From: Vigna angularis
Lineage: Eukaryota; Streptophyta; Magnoliopsida; Fabales; Fabaceae
Assembly (NCBI RefSeq): GCF_016808095.1
Contig: NC_068971.1
Span: 46,560,131-46,624,130 of the forward strand
Reading direction: 5' to 3'
DNA: 64,000 nt
Part shown: one piece after another, positions 1 through 12,682 of the stretch
Layout: each line of letters opens with the position of its first letter
Numbering within the stretch: position 1 is the first letter of the stretch
Translations under genes and position numbers: made by a program
The notes under the pieces: generated by a model
The model's database searches: none
Told to the model about the DNA's origin: nothing
What the model saw: only the letters and a program-made list of their open reading frames with translations

Positions 1-374
1 ACTTGCTTATTGTAATGACACAGATCTGCTCCTTTTACTTCGCGTCTGAAGAAATAAACTTTTCCATAGATACTTACAGGTGAAAAATATAAGAAAGTAA
101 AATGCATTGAACATTTCCAATAAGCTAAAATCAACTTATGCACGTTAACGGGAGGAGCAGCTCTATTACCAAACTTCTCTAAAAATTGAAGTGCTTAAAT
201 TGATTTTAACTTATTGGAGAAAGTCAATTCGTTTTACCTTCTTATTTTCTTTCCATGAGTGTTTATGAAGTTTTTTTCGAACAGTTAGTAATGTTGGGAC
301 ACTAACTGAGTTAGCATTAGTGTATTTCAGTTTAAACTTTCATACGAATTATTTGATGACCTTTTTTGTTTCAG

Positions 375-2036
375 CTGAGCAACTATTCCTCAATGGAAGG
401 AGTTCTTTACTGTAAACCTCACTATGAGCAGCTCTTCAAGGAGACTGGCACCTTCAGCAAGAACTTCCAGTCACGTATGTGTTGTTCTTTTTCTTTTTGA
501 GGTGAAGCTGTGCTTGTGTGATTTTTGAATCAGATGTCGCTTTAATTGGCCACATTTTCATTTTGAACAGCTGCAAAGTTAGCTGATAAGACTACTCCTG
601 AGCTGGTAAAAAGCTTTAGTTTGCAATTTTCAAACTTCATTGTGATAAACAGGTCTGCAGCATTTGGTATTATTGAATAACCATTGGCATCTTTTGTTTT
701 TTCCAGACAAGGTCATCTAGCAAAGCTGCGAGCATGTTTTCTGGCACACAAGAAAAGTGTGCAACATGTGGGAAAACTGCTTATCCATTGGAGAAGGTAG
801 GATTAAAAAATCTCAAGCAAAAATACTTGATAATGGTCAATATTCATGAAAATATTTTGTTACAAATTAGGCATATGGATGTTTAAGTGTTAGGAGTCTT
901 ATATTGAGTAGAATAAACTACTTGATGTAGTTGTCAAGCCTTGAGACTCTTTTATCTAATGGACTAGTATTTTAGGTTTGGACTCCCCTTTTGGTCTGGT
1001 CTGGTACACTTGATTCTATGAAATCAAGCGTGTTACTGCCTCAAAAATAATCCTGTGCAAAAGAGGAGTTTGAACTTCATTTTCTTTTTGGACCACAGCT
1101 AGACTCTGTATGGGGCATATGGATGGACATCCATACTTCCTTATCTTAATGGGAGATAATTGTGTGGAGATAAACTTTCATATTTTATTTCTGTGCTTAA
1201 GATGATGAAACATATTAGTTCATAATTCTACAGGTCAAGAAAGCAAAATTATGTTTGCTTGTGAATAATTGTGGAGCTTCTTCCTCCACCCACAAATGAT
1301 TACTATAAAATTTCCATCTAACGAAATCCATCCTGAGATAGTGACATATACCTGGCAATTTGTGTTTGTGGTAATGTCAAGCTCTTGTATCAGTTTCTTC
1401 TATTCTTCTGTCAATAGGATGGGAGAGTAGATTGGCATTTGTTTTGGAAACTTTTCAAAATTCATAGATTTTGAATGAGAAATTGATTGTTGTGTAGTGT
1501 GACATTGTTTTAGAAAACTGTTTTAAAGCCAAAAGGTAAGAAGGGAATCAACCATGACCTTGTTACCCACTGAAAATCATACTGGGGGTAGCTCTGTTAG
1601 AAAATGAGACTTTTTTACTTGAGAGAAGTAGCGCCGCTGGAATGAAAGTGGATAGTATATAACCAAACGGAAAAATTTACTAACTTTATCTTGAATGAGA
1701 AAATGTAATTCTAATCATTATAAATCTGCAGTTCTGCACATAACCATAACTAGAACTTAAATTTGGTTTTCTTGTTACTATTATAAATGTGTGTATCTTT
1801 TTGTTTGATTTTAGGTAACAGTGGAAGGGCAGGCCTATCACAAATCATGTTTCAAGTGTTCACATGGTGGTTGTCCCATAACCCCATCGAATTATGCAGC
1901 CCTTGAGGGCATTCTGTATTGCAAGCACCATTTCTCCCAGCTTTTCAAGGAGAAAGGGAGCTATAATCATCTGACAAAGTCTGCAACAATCAAACGGGCG
2001 GCGGCAGCAGCAGCAGCCACTGTTCCAGAATCTTGA
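375..2036 (+). CDS. LIM-domain protein, WLIM1-like (3' part of gene)
   Basis: C-terminal part of a two-LIM-domain plant protein that bundles actin filaments and can also enter the nucleus (family knowledge). Coding exons read 375-474, 571-605, 707-796 and 1815-2036; every join has AG/GT borders and phases agree, giving about 148 residues to the TGA at 2034. The first exon holds the end of LIM1 (SNYSSMEGVLYCKPHYEQLF). The linker carries the TPEL...RSSSKAASMFSGTQEKC region typical of WLIM1. LIM2 follows, with CATC, HKSCFKC and the closing YCKHHF zinc ligands. The tail ends in an Ala run (about 8 residues) and VPES. The start codon and first half of LIM1 lie left of the window, so positions 1-374 are intron. 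A 1-kb intron splits LIM2 between PLEK and VTVEG. Gene family is certain; WLIM1 rather than WLIM2 is inferred from the linker. Confidence 0.93.
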
Positions 2037-3853
2037 ATGTTGCTTCCTTCTTCTATTGCCTTTTCTTTAACAGAACATTTTGGTCTATCGAGCAAGTGTT
2101 TGTATGTGTGGCTTTTTTTCTCTCGCGACTTCATCATTTCTGATATTTTTTACTTACACATGCGTGGCGTGCAAATCTTGTGTGGTTTATTTATACAATG
2201 GACATTCCGTAATGACTAACGAGTGCTTGATTTGCAAGATTATCATCCTAATTTGATGATATTGCCTCCTTTACATTTTCCACTCAGTGTTATCTTATAG
2301 TTTATATTTGTATTCTTATTGGAGGTTATGGTATCTTTCTGCTTTGGGTCTAATAAGGGCAAAGAGTTGATACAATTTCCCACGTAAAATATTGGATATT
2401 TTGGAACTCAAACGTAAGTTTAGATTCCTAAGCTGAGATCATTTGAAAAAAAAAATACTAAAAGTATCTAGTAACAGTAAGTGATGAAAAAGTTTATATT
2501 AAAAATAACTATATCGGTCTTTTTGTGTACTATTCAATTTGTTTTTTTGTTTTCATTAATGTGAGAATCAAACTCTCCCTTCTTACCAAGACTCATTGTT
2601 ATAGGAATATATAAACTTTGGAGCATTTGATTAGGGAAAGGACAAGGTTAACAATAACCATGGTTTTAATTATGTACCAACCTATGTAGCTTAACTTACA
2701 ATTCAAACTGCACTCAAAAAGCTTGTCCATTTACTGACCATAGTTTTAATAAATTAATACATAAGGACCACTGAATGCAGCCTCTAAAAATGGCTAAAAT
2801 TTTTTGAACTTAGAAAGATTTCAGTCAATTTTGAATGACCTTACAGATAAGTGATTGACAAAAATAATTAAACTTAATTAATATGATATTGCTCATTCTT
2901 AAATTTATATAAATGTAAATTATAAAATAAAGAGGTCAATGTTAGTCTGATCCATTAGATTAAAAGATTAAACGATTACATTAGATTTTAAGTTAAACTG
3001 CATTGGTGTACTTTTCACTTTTGGTTTGATTAGTCAAATCTAACAATTTGACAACTCATTTATAATTAAGTAAACATATTATTAAGGTTAGAACATCTCC
3101 CATACGGTTTCCAAAGTTTTAAATTTAAATTGATTTCTTATGAGAAATTGATACTGAAACATGTGAATATGATATGATAAGAATATTGAGGATTATAATG
3201 ATATTAAATTTTAATAATTAAATTAATGGATTTGTTTATATTTAAAGATGAATTTGAAAGAGTGAATTTAAGTGGATTTAAGAGGAAAAGGAAATGAATA
3301 TGAGATTGTTTAAATTAAGAAAAAGATTATATGATTTGAATGAACATGAAATTAATGTTTGGGTATGACATCGTGGATAAGATAGATTAATAAATATTTT
3401 AATAAATAAAATTATATTATTATATTTTACTTTTGATAAAAATAAATGTGATATCAATAAAAATGTAAATAGAAAAAACTAGGTTAAAATGAAATTGAAG
3501 TTGTTATTTAAAATTACAGAAAATATAACTTATTATTATTATATTTTTTATTATTTATTTTATTATTGTTGTTATTAATATTATAATTATAAGTTTATTT
3601 GTAGTGTTATTATAATATGTTCCTATAATATAAAAATAAAAATTCAGTAATATAAAATTTTATTGAAATAAAATAATCTTGGTTTATATCAAATAAAAAT
3701 TGAAATGATTATAATTAAATTAGACAATAAATGTAATATATACAAGCAGTAGGAAATTAAATTAATTGAATGTCACACATATACATATATAATTATTAAT
3801 TAACCTTGATCATATAAGTAAAATAATATTTGCCTTCAACATGAATCCATATC
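2037..3853. other. Intergenic, LIM gene 3' flank
   Basis: 3' UTR and AT-rich intergenic DNA. No coding signal was seen. Around 3236-3360 short AATTTGAA/TGGATTT words recall the arms of the fold-back element at 3854, perhaps an older relative. Confidence 0.5.
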
Positions 3854-4076
3854 ACTTGAATGGATTTGGGGGAGAGTCAATGAATGAATTTGAGAGAATT
3901 TGAAGATAAATTTTTTTGCTGTTTATTTGAGTGAATTTGGATGTAGGTAAGAGTGGATTTGGAATAAATTTTTTTTACATCAATCAAATCCTACACTAAT
4001 TCTCTCATTTACCTCCAAATTCACTCAAATAAACAACAACAAAATTTATCTTCAAATCCTCTCAAATCCATTCAAG
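3854..4076. mobile_element. Fold-back MITE-like element
   Basis: An inverted repeat: the left arm starts CTTGAATGGATTTG and the right arm ends CAAATCCATTCAAG. The two pair over about 100 bp each, through the shared words GAAGATAAATTTT and TTTATTTGAGTGAATTTGGA, with a short centre near 3970-3990. It has no open frame. I could not find a convincing target duplication, so the transposon class is open. Confidence 0.6.
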
Positions 4077-4608
4077 TTGTTATAATCTACATTTTCTATA
4101 AAAAAAAAAGGACTCATGACGATAAGCTAATCCATAAATAGATTCCCGAAAAAAAAGTGGGTATAGAATGTCCTGGTATCGAGATCTATGGAGTTCTAAA
4201 TATGTTTTATATTGCTTCATTAAAAAAGTCTATTTGGTCAAACAAAGAATCAGATATTCATTGGATTATCAAATGATACACAGTGCGATGTGGTCAAAAC
4301 AGAAAATTATAGGTATAAAAATATACCTAGAAAACAAGTGAAACCCATTAACGGACTCTCTTTAATCGATTTTTCGCCTAATTTTTGTTCTAGGATAACG
4401 AGCTAATTAAGAATCCTTTACTTTTTTTACCTAATCGCTCTTTTGATTTTGGAAAAAATATCTTTATAAATATACTCTTTCTTTTACACATTTATCGCTA
4501 CCCCCAAAATACCAAAAGATAATGGAAAATAGCTATATAGTTAGAACTCATAAAAAAATAACCAATTCACCAGAAAAGTTTTTCTCACGGGTAAAGTAAT
4601 TTAAAATA

Positions 4609-5407
4609 GGTTTAATCCCTTTGAACATTCCTATTTGTGGAAGTTTGTCTCTAAATGGTCTTAATTAGGTCCATTGTTGTATAAAATTGAATCAAATTAG
4701 ACCTTGCCGTTAATTAGGCTGGACGGCGTTAAAAATTTTGATGCGTGACATGGTGACATGAGCAAGTTGTTCTGATGTGGCATACATTGGTCACTGAATT
4801 GACTTTCTTTTAAATAAGTTGGTGGTCAACCACTCGGCCTGGTGGTTGGCCACTCGACCTGGTGGTCGGTCACTCGACCTGGTGGTCGGTCACTCAGCCT
4901 GGTGGTCGGCCACTCGGTCTGATGGTCGACCACTCGGCTTGGTGATCGGTCACTCGGCCTGGTGGTCGGCCAATCACCAAGCCGAGTGACTGACCACCAG
5001 ATCGACCACCAAACCGAGTGACCGACTACCAAACCGAGTGACTGACTACCAGGCTGAGTGGCTGACCTCCAGGCCGAGTGGCCGACCACCGGGCCGAGTG
5101 ACCGACCACCGGACCGAGTGGCCGACCATCGGGCCGAGTGACCGACCACTGGGCCGAGTGGCCGACCACCGGGCCGAGTGGCCAACCACCAACTTATTTA
5201 AAAGAAAGTCAATTCAGCGACCAATGTATGTCACGTCAGAACAACTTGTTCATGTCATCAAGCCACGCATCAAAAATTTTAAAGTCGTCCAACCTAATTA
5301 AAAGCGAGGTCTAAATTGATTTAATTTTATACTATATAAAACCTAATTGAAACAATTTAAAATACTAGCAACTATTTGAAATAAACCTCCTTAAAAAGGA
5401 TTAAATA
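4609..5407. mobile_element. MULE-type fold-back element with nested tandem arrays
   Basis: Left arm 4609-4820 and right arm 5191-5407 are long imperfect inverted repeats. The outer end GGTTTAATCC and the stretch GGCTGGACGGCGTTAAAAA match the terminal repeats of the complete MULE at 35655-40474, so it belongs to a related family. The right end is eroded (GGATTAAATA). A 9-bp target duplication is not seen. The centre is made of 20-bp repeats in two opposed arrays. There is no transposase, so it would depend on one acting in trans. Confidence 0.65.
4821..5190. repeat. Opposed arrays of a 20-bp tandem repeat
   Basis: From 4821 the unit GGTGGTCGGCCACTCGGCCT repeats about seven and a half times with a strict 20-bp period. 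From about 4978 the reverse complement repeats about ten times to 5190. The block is much more GC-rich than its surroundings. Both strands give long open frames of repeated short words; these are artefacts of the repeat. Confidence 0.9.
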
Positions 5408-5501
5408 GAATTCATAATACATAGTGACTTATTACGATGTCGTTTATAGAAAACCGGCGGGGTTGCCCTTAGTGGCGGAACCAAACCCTAATCAGTACCA
5501 A

Positions 5502-8500
5502 ATGTTGGAAGCACCACCATCTTCCCCGCTCCGAGAACTTCTTCTCCGTTCATCGACCCGACTATCGGAGTCTCTGGCCACCGTCCCCTACACTCCACAC
5601 CGAGCCTCCAATATCTCTGTCAAAGCCTTTCTCGAACCCCTCTTACTACCCACAGCCTCCGTCAAAGACCTCGCTCTCGCCTACGCTCTCCTTTGCTCTT
5701 CCGCCTTCGACCATTCCGGCATTCTCTCATGGATCCCCAGCCACCTCTCCTCTCTCGCAACCTCGTCCTTCTCCGAGCTCTCCTGCGCTTATCTCGCCGA
5801 ACTCGGCGACGGAAATCGTGATGGCGTTGTTCCTCCGGAGAAGAGGTTGGTACTGGAACTGATGCCCGAGGTTTTGCCACTTTTGAAAGAGAGGATTCAG
5901 GAGAGCTCCATAAATAAGTCCGACGAGACTGACGAGTTCTCCGCAGCATCGGCGAGAGTTCCCGTTGGGTTTGCCATTCTCGCTGCTTTTCAGTTTAGAT
6001 GGTTTATTACACAGGTTAGATATCGGTACTTTGATTGTATTTTATCACAATAAAATAAAGATAACAATATGATAGTTCAATTTTTATACATTTTTAGTAT
6101 AAAATAAAATATATTCTACATTTCCAACGGACTAGAAATTTCGTGGCAATGCCATTTAAAGTGGTTAACTGGTTATTGTAGAAGTCAACCAATTATCAGT
6201 TTGTGACTGGATGGTTTGTAAAAAGAACTCATGCTATGGATGCATGCATTATTTACTCACAACTTCAAGTTTGGTTCAGTTAGTTGTCTATGCTGAGACA
6301 TTAAGATAATAATTGGATTTATAACAGGTTGATTATCCTCATTTGGGTAAATTGTGTGGATTGGTGATTCCTTGTGCATTGACTGCTGTTGATCATTGGT
6401 CCGCGGTAGTGAAGGTATGTGCTGTGCTGTAATTGCAATAGGAAGTTCAAATATAATCTAATGAATCTTGAAATAGTTCTGTTTGTGGTGACTGAGTTTT
6501 GTTCTCTTGTGTGACTTCAGGGTCAGGGCATGATTAGCCTCGCACATATTGGGAGAAATGTGGATGCAGCTGAGCTTGGTGGGTATGTGGACGCTGTTCT
6601 AGATGCCTGTTGCCAGAACACGGCTTGTGATGACGAGATATGGCATCATGTGGTTGAGGCGTCGGTAGTTCTTGTGACTCTTACCCAGAGAAGTAATCCC
6701 CGTAGTCCTTGGTATATTCATTCATTTCCTTTCTATTATCTTTCAATTATAGATGTTATAGTTTCATGGAATTTTTTACAGATTTTTACGTGTTCAATGC
6801 TGTTGGGAATTCTGGCATTCATATAATTAGCTATCTAAACAAGCAGGAAAGTGGATATTATTTAGCCATGCCCCCATCTTTATGCAGTTGGTTCTTGACT
6901 TTTGTACAGACTTACTTGAAACATAGTTTTCCCTTCTCAGAAATATAGAATATTGTGTACGCGTTGATTATAATCCGTTAGTACTGATACTTTTCATTTA
7001 ATTACAAGGGAATAACAAATTACAAGCTCTGTTTATATAGCAAAGGAGGAAGTTTTGCCATTTAATAGACCAAGGGAGCATAAAATTTTTAATTCTTTGT
7101 ACAAACTTTTACTATGATTGGTTAAATGATCTCAATCTCATCAAGTAGAGAGTGAATGAATATAATGTTAATGTGGCAGATTTTGACAGTTAGGTGTAAC
7201 AAGCAAAGAATTTTTACTTACTACTTGCGAGGGTGTTATTTATTTTGTTCAGCAAGTTTCCTCAATCTCTAAGGTGTTGGAATCCTTTTGTTTAAATTCT
7301 TGGCTCTTTGAAGCATATATTGCATCTTGATTTCAATATATAATTATCTTGAATAGGTTTGAAAGGATGCTAAATGAGTTTATAAGTCACTTGGAGCGCC
7401 AGCCCAGAAATAAAGATCGCCGAATTGCCTGGCTTAAATATGCTGATTCACTATTTAATGGAGTTGGTCTTGTGCTCTTAGCTCACTTCAGGCGCATTTT
7501 CCCATTATTTTTTCAGTGGATGCACGCTGATGACAATGAGACTGTTATTTTGGTGAGTACCTTTATATGTATTGAAACTTTGGCCGACACTTTTAAAAGT
7601 TTATCTTACTGAGCCAAAATCATTGGTTGTAACCAGCATTGTTGAAATGGATGTACGTTCAGAATAGTTGAATTGTTTATCTAAGAAAAAGTTTCGACCT
7701 TGGCTTTCTTTTCGCAGTATGATTTTGACATTGATGAACATGTATGCTACTTTGTTCTTTTAGTATTTGGTAAAAGGAAAAAAAGTACGTTCTGATTAAC
7801 TCTTTCATGATGTGCATTCTGCAGGTTCTGAAATGTACATATATAATTTTGAGACTGACATGGATAAGGAATTCACCATTTATTGCAAAGTAAGTTAAAA
7901 AAATGACCGTATGCACTATTTATTTAAGATAAACATGGCAGTTATGTACTTGAGAAATAGGGATTAACTTCTGTAGCACTTGAGCGTATCCTTTACTTGT
8001 TTGTCTTCGTCCTTATCATAGTCAAAACATTATTCTGTAATGATCTGGTGCAGATATTTTATTGAATTGATGTTATGATTAATTTTTTTCCTTTGCCATG
8101 ATATGGAATCTTTAAGTTCCCTTTCTTTTTTATGATGTTTACAAGAAGATGAGGCCATGGCTTACTTATTTTCCTATTTAATGTTTATTCCATCAATGAA
8201 TGATGTTTCTTGACATATTTTTTCCATGGTGAATGTCTTGATCTCCAATTCTAGACAAGGGTTGCCTTAGAAGTTAATTTTTTGGAAGCCAGATGCACTA
8301 GAGATTTAGACTACATCAGCAATTTTCCTTTTCTCCTAGCCCATTTCTAGGGTTTTGAATTTTGAAGTTACTGAACTTAATCTTGGTTTCCCACTTAAGT
8401 TGCAGAATGGGTCCGTGAGTTCATGGACTACATTTTTATTTCTATTCTATATGTGCCTTGTTGATATAATTCATTCGAGCACATAACTTCATTTTCACTT

Positions 8501-8837
8501 CAGATTGGTAGATGAACTTGCCGTTGTGTATAAGGAGGCAGCATTGAGAACAGCTCGGGAAGATATTAGAGCAAATATATGTCAGATACTGATCCTACTT
8601 CAAGAGTAAGGCTTTATTTTTTGATTAATTTCCTTGTACCAGTGATATATCCATACCCTCATTTTGTCCATGTCCTTCTGTGCATCCAGAAGCAAAGGCC
8701 TGCGTTTTGATGCGGCTTGGGACAAGCATCGATCGGATCCAGACTTGACCACTCTTAATCTGTCACTAAGTAGAAGTAATACTAAAACTGTGCCTTCAGA
8801 GGATTGTCTTCAGCAGGGTTCGGTACCCGTTCAATAG
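5502..8837 (+). CDS. ARM-like helical-repeat protein, uncharacterised
   Basis: Seven coding exons fit splice rules and phase: 5502-6014, 6328-6414, 6521-6711, 7357-7552, 7825-7889, 8504-8605 and 8690-8837, giving about 433 residues. I chose the ATG at 5502 (MLEAPPSSPL); the open frame extends upstream but has no other ATG. The first exon is GC-rich and lacks a transit-peptide look. The protein is mostly amphipathic helices rich in Leu, Ala and Glu, as in ARM/HEAT proteins, with no catalytic motif that I recognise. Plant relatives are usually called ARM-repeat superfamily proteins. The C-terminal half (residues about 300-390: helices around ILRLTWIRNSPFIAKLVDEL) loosely recalls TELO2-interacting protein 2, the partner that stabilises PIKK kinases. 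That is a guess from memory. A broken copy of exon 4 lies at 9562-9880. Confidence 0.85.
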
Positions 8838-9561
8838 TTTGTTATTTCAATGTTACTGCAATTCGAGTCATACGGGTACGTGTAATTAAATAGGAGATAT
8901 CTTGGGGCCGAGAATAATAAACACGCAAGTTTAATTTTGTTTTATATTTTTGAATTCATTTTTTATTATTTTCAACTTTAAAATATCTAAGAAATTCATC
9001 CACTGTAAAAAAAAAAAGTATATATTTTATCACATATTAATAAACAAAATAGTGTTAAACTCTTTCTTGGAAAGGTCATCTGCATTATTTTTCAGAAGTG
9101 AATGGAATTTCATCACTTAATTAACCTGTAATAATATATGATAGGATTTCTTCATTGTATTTATATGATAGGATTTCTACATTGTTTTCGGATTTTACCT
9201 TTGTTATCATTTTAAAAATTATAGTATAAATTCACAAGGACACTAATTTAAGTAAATAAATAAAGTTTAAAATATGAACATTGTAAACTTTCTAATTCTG
9301 GAAGAAGAAACTATAGAAGTGAAGAAAGAAATAAACTAAGAAACGTGGTACTCAGTAATCACAACCCTGGAAAAACTATCCTAATACACTTAAACATATT
9401 TGAATGTCGCTTTCTTATAGTGTTCTATTTTATTCGTCATATGCTTGATGGATATTTGTAATCACATGTGAGGAGGGAGTCAAGAGTTCGACAGAAAAAA
9501 GTAAGAGAATACAACGTGAAGAATGTGTGCGAATAAACTTTTTATTGTCTCATACTTTTAT
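8838..9561. other. Intergenic, 3' flank of ARM-like gene
   Basis: AT-rich 3' flank. Nothing coding is visible. Confidence 0.4.
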
Positions 9562-9880
9562 CGCTTCAGGCCTACTTTCCTGTTATTTCTTCTGTGGATT
9601 ATGAACAATGATACAACTATCACTTTGGTGAGTACATTTATATGTTTTGGAACTTTGAACTACAAATTTTAAAGTTTATCCTAGATAACTAAAATCATTT
9701 GTTGTAATCCGCAGAATTGAAATAGATGTACACTGAAAAACAGTTCTAATTGTTTGAGTTATAAGAGGTTCCAGCGTTGACTTTTTTATTTTATACGGTC
9801 GACAATGATGACAGCTTATGCAACTTTCTTCTTGGATAAAATGAATAAACCAAAAGGTCATTTCTGATTTCTACAGTCGA
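9562..9880 (+). pseudogene. Decayed duplicate of exon 4/intron of the ARM-like gene
   Basis: This stretch aligns by eye with 7488-7800. It shares the end of exon 4 (CTTCAGG, then a TTTCCTGTTATTTCTTCTGTGG-like core), the donor GGTGAGTAC, and intron words such as TTTATATGT, AAAGTTTATC, AAAATCATTTGTTGTAA and the following GAAATAGATGTAC. Several small deletions have removed coding sense in the exon part. It sits about 2 kb downstream in the same orientation, so a local tandem duplication that kept only a fragment is the simplest reading. Confidence 0.75.
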
Positions 9881-10422
9881 GTTAAGGAATATAGAACTCA
9901 CCATGTGTTCCATTACCGTATGTGCGATTAAAAATTAAAAGTCATGGAGCGTGAATAATTAATATGTAAAGAATGTTTATATTCTTTGTTACAATTCTCT
10001 GGTTCAAAAATATCTCAGAAATTATATTAAAGAATTTGGAAGATGGGCAAAAATATCAATTCTATCATTAATAAACGAATGTAAATAGTATGGAACAATA
10101 TAAGTGTAGATATCCAATTTTACAACTCTTTTTCCTCCAATAATAAATGACAAAAAGTACTCGATTATTGCAACTTCTGTTCTATGGACCATTTCTGCAT
10201 CGTTGCTAATACAATGCGGAACCCTTTCAATGAGGCCTGGCGTGTGGGTAAAAAATGTGTATTAGAGTCAGAAAACTCTGGATTCAGATTACTAGCATGC
10301 TAATAAAATTTGCCTCTTGAAATGGTGAGGTTGCCTGTGTAGTAATGAAAAGTAAATGTTGTGGAGTATAGCTAAAGGTTGCCCGTTCAATGCTTGTTGA
10401 ACATGAATGATGATGTATTAGA
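9881..10422. other. Intergenic between two convergent genes
   Basis: AT-rich. It contains the 3' UTR of the minus-strand translocator next to 10422. Nothing else was recognised. Confidence 0.4.
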
Positions 10423-12682
10423 TTACTTGCTTCGCTTCTTGGCTTCACTATAGAGTATAACTCCAAACACTGTGAGTGAGTAACCCATCATTCCAGTGAC
10501 CGAAACTGGGTTTCTGAAGATTAGAATTGAAACTACTACTGCTACAGCACCTTTAGCATTTCCTAGAACCTGCATGAGGCCAACTCTTACATTATCAATC
10601 CAATTCAATTTAAGAATAATCATCACAAATTAAACAGAAAAAGAAAAACTAAAGCAAACATCAATCAAATTTGAAGGACAGCATAACAAAGCACACAGGT
10701 TTCATCATACATCCTCATTTGAATCACAGATTTCATCAATCCAAAAACACTTAGGGAAATACAAAACAAAAATAAATAAGAACTTTGAAAGGGATATATA
10801 GATTTGGTTACTGAATGTACGTTTCCAAGAGAAATTCCCAATAACTCAACTCGCATCTTTTCGCAAATGTACACATCAACCACCCTAAATTCATTGCTAA
10901 CATGATCAGGGATAACATGGCAAGAGGTATCAAGTAAGATCAAAGTTATATGGGAGTTCAACAAATTATGTTAATACAGTTTTAGCAATATTTGAATGTT
11001 CAGGCCTAGTACTAGCTTTAGGGATTCGGCAGAAAGTTCTGAGTGGCATCCCCTCAATTAAGTTTGTAATAACTATTTACGAAAATATCTGGTAACCACA
11101 CAATCTAGAAACTAGAAAAAATGGATATTTATGAATTTTGAGAAACTAGATTGCAAATGAAAAATACTAGACAATGTAAAATATCACATGGTCTGAAGTA
11201 ATTTGTTTTCAAAGAACTCCAATTCTCAAATAAAAAAGAATCATGAAAAAAAAATAACTCAACCACTGATCACATTGCAGAAGAACTAAGAAAAAAAAAA
11301 CAGTGACCAAGACAATGCCGATATGGTGATACATATCCTGTGATTTGACAACAAACTCATTTGACAACCACCAAAATCTGATGTCCCAACAACCAACAGA
11401 TGAGACAACAGACAGTTTGTTGGAGTGAAAAGTACATTAAGAAAATAGAGGAAAGGAAGCCGAATAGATTAATCCGACTTACCTGAAGGGTCAGAGCACT
11501 TGTATGTTTCGTGACCAAAAAGTTGGTCAGGTTGACAAAATATGCAAGAGACGAATTAAACAGCAGATACCAAATGATCTTGGAATCATCTCTAGCAAGA
11601 GCCAACGTGATGCCAACCACATTGTCTTCCATTATAAGCGTTGCAGGAAGAAGGAAAACCACAGCCATTGGAGCCATGTAAAGCAAAAGGTTCATAGAAT
11701 TCAGCTTCTCTCTGCCACACAAGAAATCTGTCAATACCCATTTGAACATAGAATCTGAACACTCTACAAAAGCATAGGAATAATTTAACCATAATTAAAC
11801 ACTTTATTCGGTGTATATAATTGTCCTATTTTAAATTTTAGCCCCTAGAAAATTGTAAACTCTAATCCTTACATATAGATAAAAATTAAGCTTTTTTCCC
11901 TTGTTAAGATCAAATAGGGATCAAAACTTGTCGTTTAAAGGAAATAGTTAAAACATTAATCGTTAACGAATCACTGTAGAGTTTCTGAATTCTTACCCTT
12001 CAGAAGAAAGCAAAATCCCTTGCAGCACTGATTTCAGAGCCCTTGCACCCGTAGCCGCAACACATATAATAAATCCAAACAGATGGAAACTAGGTTCCCC
12101 CTAAGGCCAAATAGAACAAGACACACACAACACAAACATCAGATAATTAAATATTCTCAATTTCATGTTGAACCAATATGAAATCACATAAAAAAAGTCC
12201 AAATTAGTATCATTAGAAGGGTGTGGTGTTATGAGACATACCCCACTGGCAATGATAACTCCAGTAACAACAGGAACAAGGGTGAGGTACGTGAGCCAAG
12301 CCTCCCTCTTGAAGGTCATAAGGTAAGCAAAAACGGCAGTGAAGAAGGGCGTGGTGGCGCCAATAGCCTGGTTAAACGATACGGGGAGGTAGCGCAGAGA
12401 AATGTTCCCAAACACAACGGAGACACAGAAAACAAGACTTAGAGCAGAGATCTTGAAGAACTGAACCCTGGATCGAATGGTTTGCAACGGCACTAGCTTC
12501 ATCCACGCGATAGCCACGTAACTGAACAAGGAACACGCCGTCATGTGGCACATGGTGAGGAAGATCGGGTACTTGAACCCATAGTTGCTGAGCAAATACT
12601 TATTCAAGAGAAGCACCCCAATGTTGGAGGAGTACCACGCCGCCACCAGCGCTACAGTGAAGAACCGGTTGGAACTCTTCAT
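10423..12682 (-). CDS. Nucleotide-sugar/triose-phosphate translocator family protein (At3g11320/At5g05820-like)
   Basis: Multispanning antiporter of the plant NST-KT/TPT group, expected in Golgi or ER membranes where it exchanges a sugar nucleotide or sugar phosphate. The clade is close to the UDP-uronate transporters; the substrate here is inferred. Four coding exons: 12682-12242, 12100-11997, 11711-11483 and 10569-10423. Phases join cleanly into 306 residues, the usual length for this subgroup. Hallmarks are [20 protein letters not shown] near the start, [57 protein letters not shown] across the last junction, and the C-terminal KKRSK, a dibasic tail of the COPI-sorting type. I chose MKSSNRFF as start because family members begin there, though the frame stays open 88 codons further upstream. 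Confidence 0.93.

Noticed and set aside
4826..5301. Long open frames on both strands with Gly-Arg/Val-Gly-His and Trp-rich repeats
   Set aside because: They arise from the 20-bp tandem repeat in frames without stops; both strands give them equally, and they sit inside a fold-back element.
10665..10964. 99-codon minus-strand frame in the third intron of the translocator
   Set aside because: Flanking exons join perfectly without it and its text resembles no family.
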